The position numbers and the translations under genes were made by a program. Source: Cystobasidiopsis lactophilus (lineage: Eukaryota; Basidiomycota; Agaricostilbomycetes; Agaricostilbales; Chionosphaeraceae). Taken from it: DNA of 64,000 nt. Under the pieces are notes generated by a model, which saw nothing but the letters and a program-made list of their open reading frames with translations, ran no database searches and was not told the DNA's origin. The DNA is taken from contig BCIO01000002.1 of the NCBI GenBank assembly GCA_001599975.1, positions 2,615,883-2,679,882 on the forward strand. The letters are read 5' to 3'. This document shows, piece by piece, positions 43,649 to 54,361 of the stretch. Each line of letters opens with the position of its first letter. Position 1 is the stretch's first letter.

Positions 43649-45822
43649 TCAATTCTTCTTTGCGGGCGAGAGGACAATCATGTCCTTCTTCGCCAGGGCG
43701 CCAGCAGTGGAAGGCGAGGACAGGAGCCAAGATGGCACCCAGCCGAGCTCGTTGGCTCGCTCTTTAATGGCAAATGACCAGTGCGAGCAGCGAGCGTAAA
43801 CTCGACACTTATCGCCCTTGGAGATTGAGAGCTCGCCGTTCTGGTTGGTAGCTCGATCGCTGTGCAGCGAGAATAAGAATGTGCTCAGCTGGAATACGAA
43901 GAGAGACTTACATCAGGGCATAGGCGGACACGTAAGGGCAAGAAACCATGTTGGGATCCAAGATTCTTTGGCCATTTGGACGAGTAGGTGGGAGAGTGTA
44001 GGTGTCCAGGACGACTGAGGCTGGAATGCGAGTTTGGTTCTGCCGGTTGATAGAATCCTCGACCGTCCTCTGCACCTCGTAATAGCCCTCCCGCCTTTCC
44101 AAGATGAGAAAGCATTCAGCAAACTCCGAGTCCAACTCAAGGTCGGTCTCAGCTGCGTAAGGAAAGATGCAGAAAGCGAAGCGAGCAGCTGGGCCTTCTG
44201 TCAGCTGAGTTGTATCCAGTTGGGGCAGCAGGACATACTGGGCGGAAGGCGAGCTCGGATATCCTCAGGAAGAGAGCGTCCTTCAGTGACAATGTTGGGC
44301 AAGACTTGCTTCGGGATGGACGTTGTGTCAATCTTGGGCGAGCCTTCGCTGTCCACGTAGCGGCGAAAAAGCTTGGCTTTCCTACTAGCTGCCAGGCTCA
44401 GAGGACTTGTTGAACTCGTCAGTATGTGCTGCCCAAAGACAAGCGGGATATTCACCTCTTTAGCTCGCTCTGGTGCTGGACCAAGCAAGAAACAGATTCG
44501 CCCTTCTCGCGCAGCTCGTGAACCACAGTCCGTGGGCGCTCATCATAGCTTAGAGCTCTCTCTAGAGGGAGCTTCAGACCCGATTGTGCTGAGCAAGGAG
44601 ATGACCAACTTTGACCTGCCCACGCCACGATCATCGCGTATTCGGACCACGGATGTTTGAGCGAGTACTTCTTGACAGCAGCGGCTGGTGGGCAGACTTT
44701 GAGTTGCTTTGATAGTCATAAGAAGAGCGCGGGACTCACGAAGGACTTGCAAGCAAGTGTCGTGGCCTGATTTGGTGGAGGCAGTACGCGGGTTGGGCGG
44801 CCTTTTCGTTTTGATTGGTGAGTCGTCGGAAATGGGGATAGCCGCTGACCGAGGAGTTGGCGGCGGAAGACGATGGGCTTGCTGCGAGCTCGTACTTCCA
44901 GTCTTTGGGGTCGGGCTCTCGTACGGAGACATGGGTGGGCTTTCGGTCGGTGGATCAAAGTAGCCTTGCCGCTTGTCGCTCATGGCTGGCACAGATGAGG
45001 GATAAGACGATTTGGGGACAACGAGACCGGTGGGCATCGAGGCGGTCGGGGTGAGCGACTCGCGGCGAGAAGCGATGTCCGTCCGGCTCGTGTCGACGGA
45101 GAGTGCCGGCTTGCCAAATGGCCGGCCCTGCGTCTTCATAGATTGCAGCATGAGCTGTAAATGCCCCTGTCAGAAAAATCAATAGGCCAAAGGAGCCCAA
45201 GGACGCACCTTGGTTTCGAGGGATGAACTCGCGATGCTGCTAACAAGCAGATGGAGGCTCTCCAACTCTTGCTTGGTGCTCATCAACTCTTGCTCCAGCG
45301 CAGAGACTGACATGGAGCTGCTTGAGCTGCTATTGCTTAATGACGTGCTTCTCCTGCGGCCGCCCGAGTCATGGCTGCCCCCTGGTGGCGCGCCTAAGCG
45401 TCAGATCGTTGAGCCCGAAGCCGGTGCATAAACATACCGCTATTGGATGGAGGACACCACGAGCTCTCGTCCAAGTCCAGTCCGTCCCTTCGCTTGATGT
45501 CATAGATGGCGCGGAGGATACGAAGCCTCTGACCGACAGAAGTCAACCCGAGGTCGCGCAGAGATTCATGGTCTAAGTAGACTAGCGTCTGGCCGTCAAT
45601 GCCTGCTTGCTGAACTGAGACGCAACTCCCTAGTGTCAGCCGCGTGGGCAGTCTGTCAAAGTATGAGAGCTTACTTAGGTCCGCGTAGGCTTCAAGGCCC
45701 AAAAAAACGAAGAAGTCCACCACCTCCTCCACTTGCCAATCCTTCAAGCCGCAGTTCACTGAGCTAAGAGAATCCCTCCGGGCATCAGAGGCGACCTACT
45801 TCGACAAATCGGCGAGAGACAT
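43649..45822 (-). CDS. UBC2: STE50/UBC2-like MAPK adaptor: SAM, RA and two SH3 domains
   Basis: Adaptor that links small GTPase and MAPKKK in mating and filamentation. About ten exons. SAM domain near the N terminus: LKDWQVEEVVDFFVFLGLEA, IQQAGIDGQTLVYLDHESLR, GLTSVGQRLRILRAIYDIKR. A Ser/Pro-rich linker has SKSGHDTCLQVL spliced to PAAVKKYSLKHPWSEYAMIV, then ERALSYDERPRTVVHELREK and LVQHQSELK, a Ras-association domain. Two SH3-like modules close the protein: FAFCIFPYAAETDLELDSEF with LERREGYYEVQR, and FLFSLHSDRATNQNGELSIS with ANELGWVPSWLLS. SAM-RA alone is the Ste50 plan; C-terminal SH3 domains are described for basidiomycete Ubc2. The ATG at 45822 gives MSLADLS and an intron follows at once. 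Stop at 43649. Confidence 0.87.
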
Positions 45823-46358
45823 AGCCTCCCGCTGAATAAACTGGCGAAGGGGGCGAATCCATTCATTCGCTGACGACGAGAAAGAGTCTATCACCGTCCT
45901 GTGAGGCTTGGCGAAGTACAGGGAGAAACGACAGTTCGACGTTCGCGTCTCGACGTCCTTGAAATTCCCAAGACGGCGTCCGAGGCACAAAGGGACCCGA
46001 ATGAGACGAATGTTCGCCACACCTTCCCATGGGCTACTTAGGGTGTTGACGACGGTCAAAGATCACTCAAAACGTGAGACTGTGCACAGGCAGCCCGAAC
46101 AGAACACGTCCAGGCTTGAGGTCGGAGTCGACTTTCGCTGCGGGTCAGTGGAGCCAGGCTCCTCTGCCTCGGTCAAACGCGCCCAAAACGTGTCGAGAAC
46201 AGACAGTAACAAGCATGTTCAGACGCGCTAACAAGCACTGGGCGCAACTGATAGTTACAGTGCAAGGTCGAGCAGGCAAACGGCGTCGTCGATGATGGGT
46301 TTCGTCAATTTCACATGCAAAATGCTGGGATATGCAAAAGATGTTACTATAGATGCGT
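45823..46358. other. Intergenic between two minus-strand genes
   Basis: Contains the promoter of the adaptor gene and the 3' region of CAR2. No exon recognised. Confidence 0.35.
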
Positions 46359-48255
46359 TCACAAAGAGACAAAGTGAGCGTTGGTATCGTGGGCGGAGAG
46401 ATCTGCGGAAGCAGCGATGAGCTACGCAAGCGAAAGGGCGCAAAGAGGCTTTACCTTCAATCTCTTCGCGCTGTGAATCACATCATAGTCAGCGCATTGC
46501 GATGTTGCAGAAGCAAGATGCAACAAACCGTATCGACCTCCTTCAAAGCCTCCTCGATGACACGGACACACTTCTCGAGATCCTCTTCGGAAATGACCAA
46601 AGGTGGAGCCAAGCGAATGGTGTTGACGTGAGTCGGCTTGGCTAGGACGCCCTTCTCCTTCATCAACAAGCACACATGCCAGGCGCCACGGCCCTTGGTC
46701 GACTTCTTCTCGTCGATGACGATTGCGTTGAGCAAGCCCAGACCTGCAAAAGCGTGTCAATATCGACTCGTTTATTTTCAAACAATCCCAAGACTTGCCT
46801 CGCACTTCCTTGATCCACCCATTGGAACGACCCTGAAGGTCTCTGAGCGATTTCCGGAAGCCGTCACCAAGCTTGCTGGCGCGCTCGCACAGGTTCTCGT
46901 CGATCAGAACATCCAGAGCTGCGATGCCGCATGCACTGGCCAGAGGGTTGCCGCCATACGTCGATCCGTCTGTACGAGGACTCATCGAAAATTTAAAAAC
47001 TAAGAACGACCGCCATTGAGAGTTAACGCACGCGAGCCCGGCGTAATGCAGTCCATGATCTCTCTTGAAGATAGGACGGCGGAGATGGGGTAGACGCCAC
47101 CAGAAAGCGCCTTGCCGACGGTCACAATGTCGGGCTTGACGTTGGGGTTGTGTTGGAAAGCAAGCCTGTGTCCAAGGTTAGCTTCCCCTTAACCAGGCAG
47201 ATTCGGGCGACGCTCACATCTTGCCAGTGCGAGCGAATCCAGTTTGGATCTCGTCGCAAATCAGAAGGACCTGTACTCGGTGGCCGACCACATCAGCGAC
47301 CAATCGATTGGAGTACTGCAGAGCACGCACATTGTGGCGCCTGCAAAGGGCCTGCACCTTCTCGAGGTAGTCTGGAGCAGGAACAATGATACCAGCCTCT
47401 CCCTGTCGCCACAATCTCAAATGTGAGGTCATGCCTCGAGGTGGTGGATCAACGCACCTGAATTGGCTCGACCAGAAAAGCGGCGACTTCCGGTCCATGT
47501 GCTTCCAAAGCGGCCTCCAAGTCCTCTATGTTGTTGAAACGGATGGTAAGAGGGTTGTTGGGGTCCTTGGGGTTGGGAACAAAAGGTCCAACGCGGTCGA
47601 GGAAAGGGCCAAAGTTCTCGCGGCACTCGGGATCGGTGGACATGGAGATGACGCCAATCGTTCGGCCGTGGAAGTTCTCGGTTACGGCTAGGATGCGGGC
47701 CTTGTTGGGAGCGACGCCTTTCTTCATGTAGGCCCAGCGCCGGGCGAGCTTGATGGCAGTTTCGTCCGCCTCTGCGCCGGTCTGTGCCAACAAACTCGTC
47801 ATTTTCGAGAACTGCAGTGATCTCTAGAGTAAAATCGTAACGCACATTCATGGGCAGGACAGCCTCGAAGCCCAAAACCTTGGTGATCTTCTCCGCAAAG
47901 TCACCCAGCAGGTTGGAATGAAAAGCGCGACTGGACAAGGTGAGCTTGCTGGCCTGCTCGGTCAGGGCTGCCACGATCTTGGGGTGGCAATGGCCTTGAT
48001 TGACCTAGTGTGCATATCGATTAGAACCAGATTGATGCAATCTTGGAGTGGCAAACTCACGGCCGAGTACGCGGACAAGCAGTCGATGTACTGGTTCCCA
48101 TCGACGTCCCAGACATGTGCACCAGATGCTCGCTCAAAGGCGACTGGGAGTGGGTGGTAGTTGTTGGAAACAAAGGTGTGCTCCTTGGTCAGGACGGCCT
48201 TGGTCTTCTCGTTCTTCGAGGCGTGCGCGCCGTTCGTCTTGAGTCCGGCAGCCAT
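46359..48255 (-). CDS. CAR2: Ornithine aminotransferase
   Basis: PLP-dependent enzyme that turns ornithine and 2-oxoglutarate into glutamate semialdehyde and glutamate, in arginine breakdown. About nine exons. Seen: [87 protein letters not shown] with the PLP-binding Asp, [20 protein letters not shown] with the Schiff-base Lys, and [18 protein letters not shown]. The C-terminal exon reads [20 protein letters not shown], then VDT; two further introns appear to add [19 protein letters not shown] and the stop at 46359. If these are not used, the protein ends a few residues after VDT at 46478. The ATG at 48255 gives [14 protein letters not shown] without a mitochondrial presequence, so a cytosolic enzyme. 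Confidence 0.95.
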
Positions 48256-48367
48256 GTTTGAATTGGATTGCTGTCTTTGCAGGTATATCGGTATGCTAGG
48301 TTGCAGGGTGAGAGCTTTTCACAGGTGGAGTGCTCGTTGCTCCGCAACCAGCGTCAGCGGCATCCCG
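48256..48367. other. CAR2 upstream region
   Basis: Only 112 bp lie between the CAR2 start and the inserted element; the promoter probably continues into the element or has been displaced by it. Confidence 0.4.
48359..48367 (+). repeat. Left copy of 9-bp flanking direct repeat
   Basis: GGCATCCCG, identical to 49260-49268; likely target-site duplication of the element between. Confidence 0.65.
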
Positions 48368-48429
48368 GAGCCCATCACGGATCAACCGGTTGACGCCGTC
48401 AAGCTTGCTCTTTGTCAAGCTTCTGGTTG

Positions 48430-48536
48430 TCAAGTAAACTGCTGCAAGCTGGCGCAAGTTTGCGCAACCTTACGCAAGCTGGCGCAACCTGCTGCAATCT
48501 GGCGCAACCTGCTGCAAGCTGGCGCAAGCTGGCGTC
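48430..48536 (+). repeat. Degenerate tandem repeat, CTGCTGCAAGCTGGCGCAA words
   Basis: About five imperfect copies of a unit near 20 bp, each holding TGGCGCAA or TTGCGCAA. The same words recur in reverse orientation at about 49035-49110 in the right half of the element, so the interior can fold back on itself. Confidence 0.75.
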
Positions 48537-48636
48537 CGTTTTGCCTTTGCCCTTGGTCAATGTGCACATTTGCCTATTGCTCTGCCCATCCTTGCCTGAC
48601 TGCTCGTTCTTATTTAAACTCAAGAGCGTCCCTGGT

Positions 48637-48696
48637 GTCAAGTTGCCCTTTGTCAAGTTGCTCTTTGTCAAGCTGCTCTTTGTCAAGCGCCACTTT
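48637..48696 (+). repeat. Four tandem copies of a 15-bp unit
   Basis: GTCAAGTTGCCCTTT followed by three near-copies with 1-4 changes each, at exact 15-bp spacing. Confidence 0.85.
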
Positions 48697-49259
48697 GCCA
48701 CGTTCAAGGGCGTCAAGTGCTTGCTTGTCGCGTCTAGCCTTCTATCCTGCCCCCATGCTTATGGTCGTTATAACTTCGGCTAAGGAAAAGGTGACGAGGG
48801 TAATGAGACGCCGAATCTTCGAGTGGCAAAAGCAAGCTTGCGTTTGTGCCAGTTGACAGGAAGCGATTTGACAAGATTGTTCTTTAAGTCGGACAGCTTG
48901 ACGAGCGGGAGCTTGCACTTGGCAACTTGTCAAGCGTCAAGGGGTGGTGGCGAAACGGGCAGCAAGGTCTAGCGGGAGGGCAAGTTGACGGACGGCAACT
49001 TGACACTTGCCAAGCTTATCGACTACATGTCAAGCGCATGTAAAGCTTGCGCAAGCTTGCGTATAGCTTGCGCAAGCTGGCGCAACTTGCCGCAATCTCG
49101 TGCAACCTTGTCAATGCTTGTACCTCCTGAAGTTGCCTGAAATCAATCCATTGCAAGCAGTTGTAAGCTCTTGCAAGCAGCTTAACCCGCTTGCAAGAGC
49201 TTGACAGCACTTGCACTTTCGGAAGTTGCGCCCGTCAACCGGTTGATCCGTCACGGCCT

Positions 49260-49268
49260 GGCATCCCG
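49260..49268 (+). repeat. Right copy of 9-bp flanking direct repeat
   Basis: GGCATCCCG, directly next to the right inverted repeat. Confidence 0.65.
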
Positions 49269-49402
49269 TCTCCAGCTTTGCTGCTCAATTGCCCGTACTT
49301 TTGGTTGTCGTTCGACCTTGCTTCTGCGCCTTTTGCATTTGTCTGCAGTCCAAGTGAGCATAGAACGACAGAGGCAGCGGCTCTCGAGAAAGTCTTGGCA
49401 AC

Positions 49403-51018
49403 ATGGCCCTCTTGTTTGACCTGCCGACGACCGGCCAGGTGTCGTTTGGGAGCCTGCTGGTGTCTGCAAATGGCATCTCCAAGAACACACGCCAAACTAT
49501 GCTGGCCTCCACCGCGCGACAGAAGCTGCGGATGGTGCTCAAGGCCAACAGACGCTCAGAAGTCGGAGCGCGAGACTTCAACCTCGTCCTGTCCACCGTC
49601 CAAGACTACCTGCCGCACTTGCTGTGGATAAAAGAATGCTGCGAGAAAGACGTGCTGCTGCCCAAACAAGAGCTGGGTTCGTTTATGCTCTTGTCCTGCA
49701 GCACTCTCGGTGCTGAGAGACTTTGTTTGATCTCGGACAGTCTTCTCCTGGCGGCCGGTGCTATACACTTCCAAACTTAAGAAGTCAAAACGAGTGGAGA
49801 TACGCTCAATGTAAGCGTCCTATGGCACCCTTAGCGTTGACGTGTGCTGATTTGGGCGACAATGCCGCAGCCACTTTGAGCTGGCCTACGTCTTGCTCAT
49901 CTACGGCCTCACATTGTTCAACATCGCCTCTCAAACGGTGGTCGCTTTAGGGGACTACGAGCACGAGCGATTCACGTCGGAGGCGGACCGGAAGCGGCAA
50001 GACGCCAACCTCAACAGCGCGGCCGAAACGCTCTGCCGGGCGGCGGGCATCTTTAAGCACCTGTCCGACAAAGTTCTACTCGAATGGAATGGGGTCAGGT
50101 CGCAGGACGACCGGCCCATCCCGCCGGATCTGAGGAGCGAGACCGTGATGGCGTTGTCGAGGTGCGTTTTCCCGTTACTTTAGTCCAGAGGACTTAGGTT
50201 GAGCCCCAATGCACAGTTTGGCCATGGCCTGTGCGGAGAGACTGGCGGTACGCAAGCTCCTAAGCAAAGCGGTGGCGGACGCGGCGGTGGCTCCTGGCCC
50301 GCCACTCCCTCGCTCCCACCCCTCGCCATCTCTGCTGGCCAAGCTCCAGCTCAACGTGCTCTCCCACTTCAAGACGGCTTCTTCTTTGATCCTGTCCAAC
50401 TCAGCGTCCCACTCTGCAGGTGACGTGGTAGGGTATCTGAAGAAGTTCATCGAGGACGGCACGCTCTTGTCTGGCGCGTTGGCTTACAAGTGGCTCGGCG
50501 TGGACCTCGGGGAGGCGGGTAAAGAGGTGGGGCAGGCAGTGGCTTGGTTGGGAGTGGCGTTGGCGGATCTGAACAAGCTGGCGGGCTCGACTGGCGGTGC
50601 GGGAAGCAAGTTGTCGGCGCTGGGCAAGAAGAAGGCACCCGCCGCCACGAAGAGTAGGCTGGGCTACGAGGTGGAGAGCGTGTCCAACTTCCTCAAGGCG
50701 TACAAGACCATCAACGACAAGGTTCGTTGCCACCTCCCTTCACGCCGGCCGCCCTTTTTGCTTACCAGTCGCGCTACCGAGCAGGTCACTTTCCAGCCGG
50801 TCCCGCCAGCAGCCAGCTTGCTTTCTCAGGTGCCAGGAGGGCGTGCAGCGCTGGCGGTCAAGGCGTTCAGCTTGCCACCGCCGAGCGTAGTGGACACCTC
50901 CGCGCCCGACGTGCCGGCGGACGAGTTGGCCGGCCTGGGTCTGGAGGGGGACAGCTCCGACGAGGAGCCTGCTGCTGGGGCCAAAGGCAGCTATGCCCTA
51001 GCTTCCGAGTACTTCTAA
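49403..51018 (+). CDS. BRO1-domain protein
   Basis: Member of the Bro1/Rhophilin/Alix domain family, which binds ESCRT-III or related partners. Six exons. Seen: MALLFDLPTTGQVSFGSLLV, DFNLVLSTVQDYLPHLLWIK, then VFSWRPVLYTSKLKKSKRVE, spliced to HFELAYVLLIYGLTLFNIAS, which is the core BRO1 helix pair. LNSAAETLCRAAGIFKHLSD and SLAMACAERLAVRKLLSKAV follow, the latter with the usual conserved Ala-Gln-Glu region changed. YKWLGVDLGEAGKEVGQAVA and an acidic tail (GDSSDEEPAAG) end it. At about 470 residues it has only the BRO1 domain, without the V-domain of Alix/Rim20, like BROX or fungal stand-alone forms. Confidence 0.82.
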
Positions 51019-51771
51019 TAGCCCAATGCCTAAATCAAAACATTGGGCGTTTCATGCCACAAGTGAGAGATCGCGGCCTTTGAGAGGAAGGCGAAAAGGA
51101 CGCTCGCCTCGCATCCAACTCGATAGCGTTGAGGCCTTTGACCGGGTCTCAGTCCTTGCCAGTCCCTTCAAGGTCAAATCCAGCGCAGCCCCGCCCAGAG
51201 CGAAGAGCCCGACCAACGCCAGTTGTTCTCGTCTTTCCTGCAACTCCTTGCGCTCGCGGTCGCCTGCCCATCCTCCTGTCGCCCTCTGCCCTCGCTCCTC
51301 GCGCTCGCCCCTCGCAGCCTCGACTGAAGCCCGCGCTCGGAACCGCACGCCAGCCAGCCTTGACCAGTCGAATCGAAGTCGCCTTTTTTCCTGCTTTGCC
51401 CGCCCGCCCGCCTTTGTCCCCTTTGCGCGCTGCTCCAGGTTCGTTGGCTCCGTCCCCTCCTGCGCTTGCGTCTAGATCTTGGGTGCTGTTGTCGGTGGCG
51501 AGGGTGGCGCGGGGTTATCGGTCGATGCCAGGCGAGGGCGCCGCCACGTCCCTGCTCAGCTCTGGCCCGTTCCCGCATTACCTCTGCTCCTCAGCCCTCG
51601 TTTGCGCTCGATGACCCATGCTGACCTTCTGTTCGTGCTTGCTGACAGGCTTGAACACCTCGACCCAGCTCGGCCGGCCCTAATCAGCGCTCGAAACCAG
51701 CCAGGAAGCCCCAAGCTACCCGGACAACCGCCGAAGCTTCCTCCTCTCCCAATTTCCTTTAGACGGTCGCC
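51019..51771. other. Pyrimidine-rich region upstream of PP1
   Basis: About 750 bp, strongly C/T-rich on the plus strand between 51180 and 51770 with many CCTTGCTCCTC-type words. Such tracts are usual in promoters and leaders of highly expressed basidiomycete genes. Open frames here are low-complexity Pro/Arg/Ser and I do not take them as coding. Confidence 0.5.
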
Positions 51772-53382
<1,611 letters not shown>

Positions 53383-54361
53383 AGCTCCAAGGCCCGGCCA
53401 ACCACCTCAAGCTATCTGACCGCCTCCGTCTCAAAACCTTCAACCACCCCTCTTCGCTATACCCCCCTTTGAAAGCCCTCCGCCCTCAGCTCGTTTTATC
53501 GGATCCTCGACCTTCATCCCCAATTTTGCCGCCATCTCTTCCTCGTCCTGCTCGCTTGTCATCCGCTCGTATGGGCTGGCTCTCTTATTGCCATACCAGA
53601 CCAGCCTCTTGCGCGTCGTCCTTCTGCCACTCGTCCATGAACACACACACACGCCCTCTCTTTTTCTGTTTTCGCTGTGGAGTAAAAGCTTTTCAACACT
53701 ATCTGTGCTTTTTTGAACTGGTCTGGGACGCAAGAGAGGAGCGTTTGGATTGGGGCAGGGCCCTTGGACAAGAGCAGCGCAACTTCCTTTCGCCGATTGA
53801 CAACCCTCGACCTTTTGCGGTCTCGCAACGCACCCTTCGCCGCCCTCGCCTTTCGCATACGCACTTCTCATCTCTTTAGACGGTCTCATCGAGCTTCTTC
53901 CACCTCATCCATCCACCCACCTCTTACTCTACGTTAACGAAAACACCAAACGACCCAATCTGCATCTCTTCCAAATTCTCATGTGCGAATGGCGAACGGC
54001 AAAAGGCTCTGGCAAACTTCAAGTTTTGGTGGTTTCTCAAGGCGGCGCAGCTCTGGTGCGGTGCCTGGGCGCGGCGAGGCGTCGCAATGGATTGGTGGCG
54101 GCAGGTCGCGGAAACGGACGATGGAACGGCGACTCTACTCTCTCTGGGCTTTCTCCTCCCTTTTTTCTTCTTCTGGCTTCATCAAACAAATCTTCTGGAG
54201 GATTTTTGCGTCTCTTCTCTGATGAAATTGTAAACGCTGTTCGCGCCCACCTTTGAGAACTTGCTTTAAGCGCGCGAGGGTTTGCATGAGGGGTTGGACT
54301 ACAGCTTTTAAAACGACAAGCGATGATGGTATGCTATGGATTGGACAAAGGATCAAAGGGA
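53383..54361. other. Intergenic between convergent genes, about 1 kb
   Basis: Pyrimidine-rich 3' region of PP1 with a short CA run at about 53641-53651. Open frames seen on both strands lack any domain. Confidence 0.4.

Larger units (their letters stand above)
48368..49259. mobile_element. Non-autonomous DNA transposon, probably Mutator-type (MITE)
   Basis: The two ends form an imperfect terminal inverted repeat of about 27 bp. A 19-base core, ACGGATCAACCGGTTGACG, sits at 48377-48395 and in reverse complement at 49233-49251, and outside it a further 8 bases match with 3 differences. A 9-bp direct repeat, GGCATCCCG, flanks it on both sides (48359-48367 and 49260-49268), as a target-site duplication would; 9-11 bp is usual for Mutator-like elements. 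The interior has no reading frame for a transposase and consists of short words such as GCGCAAGCTTGCGCAAG and TTGTCAAG in both orientations. One base (48368) between the left repeat and the aligned end is unexplained. Only one copy is in the window. Confidence 0.72.

Noticed and set aside
48368-49259. CRISPR-like array or replication origin in the repeat-rich segment
   Set aside because: Repeats are degenerate, of different lengths and in both orientations, with no spacers of constant size; terminal inverted repeats and flanking direct repeats fit a transposon better.
51129-51614. Long Pro/Ser/Arg open frames upstream of PP1
   Set aside because: They follow from the pyrimidine-rich composition; three frames are open at once and none has a domain.
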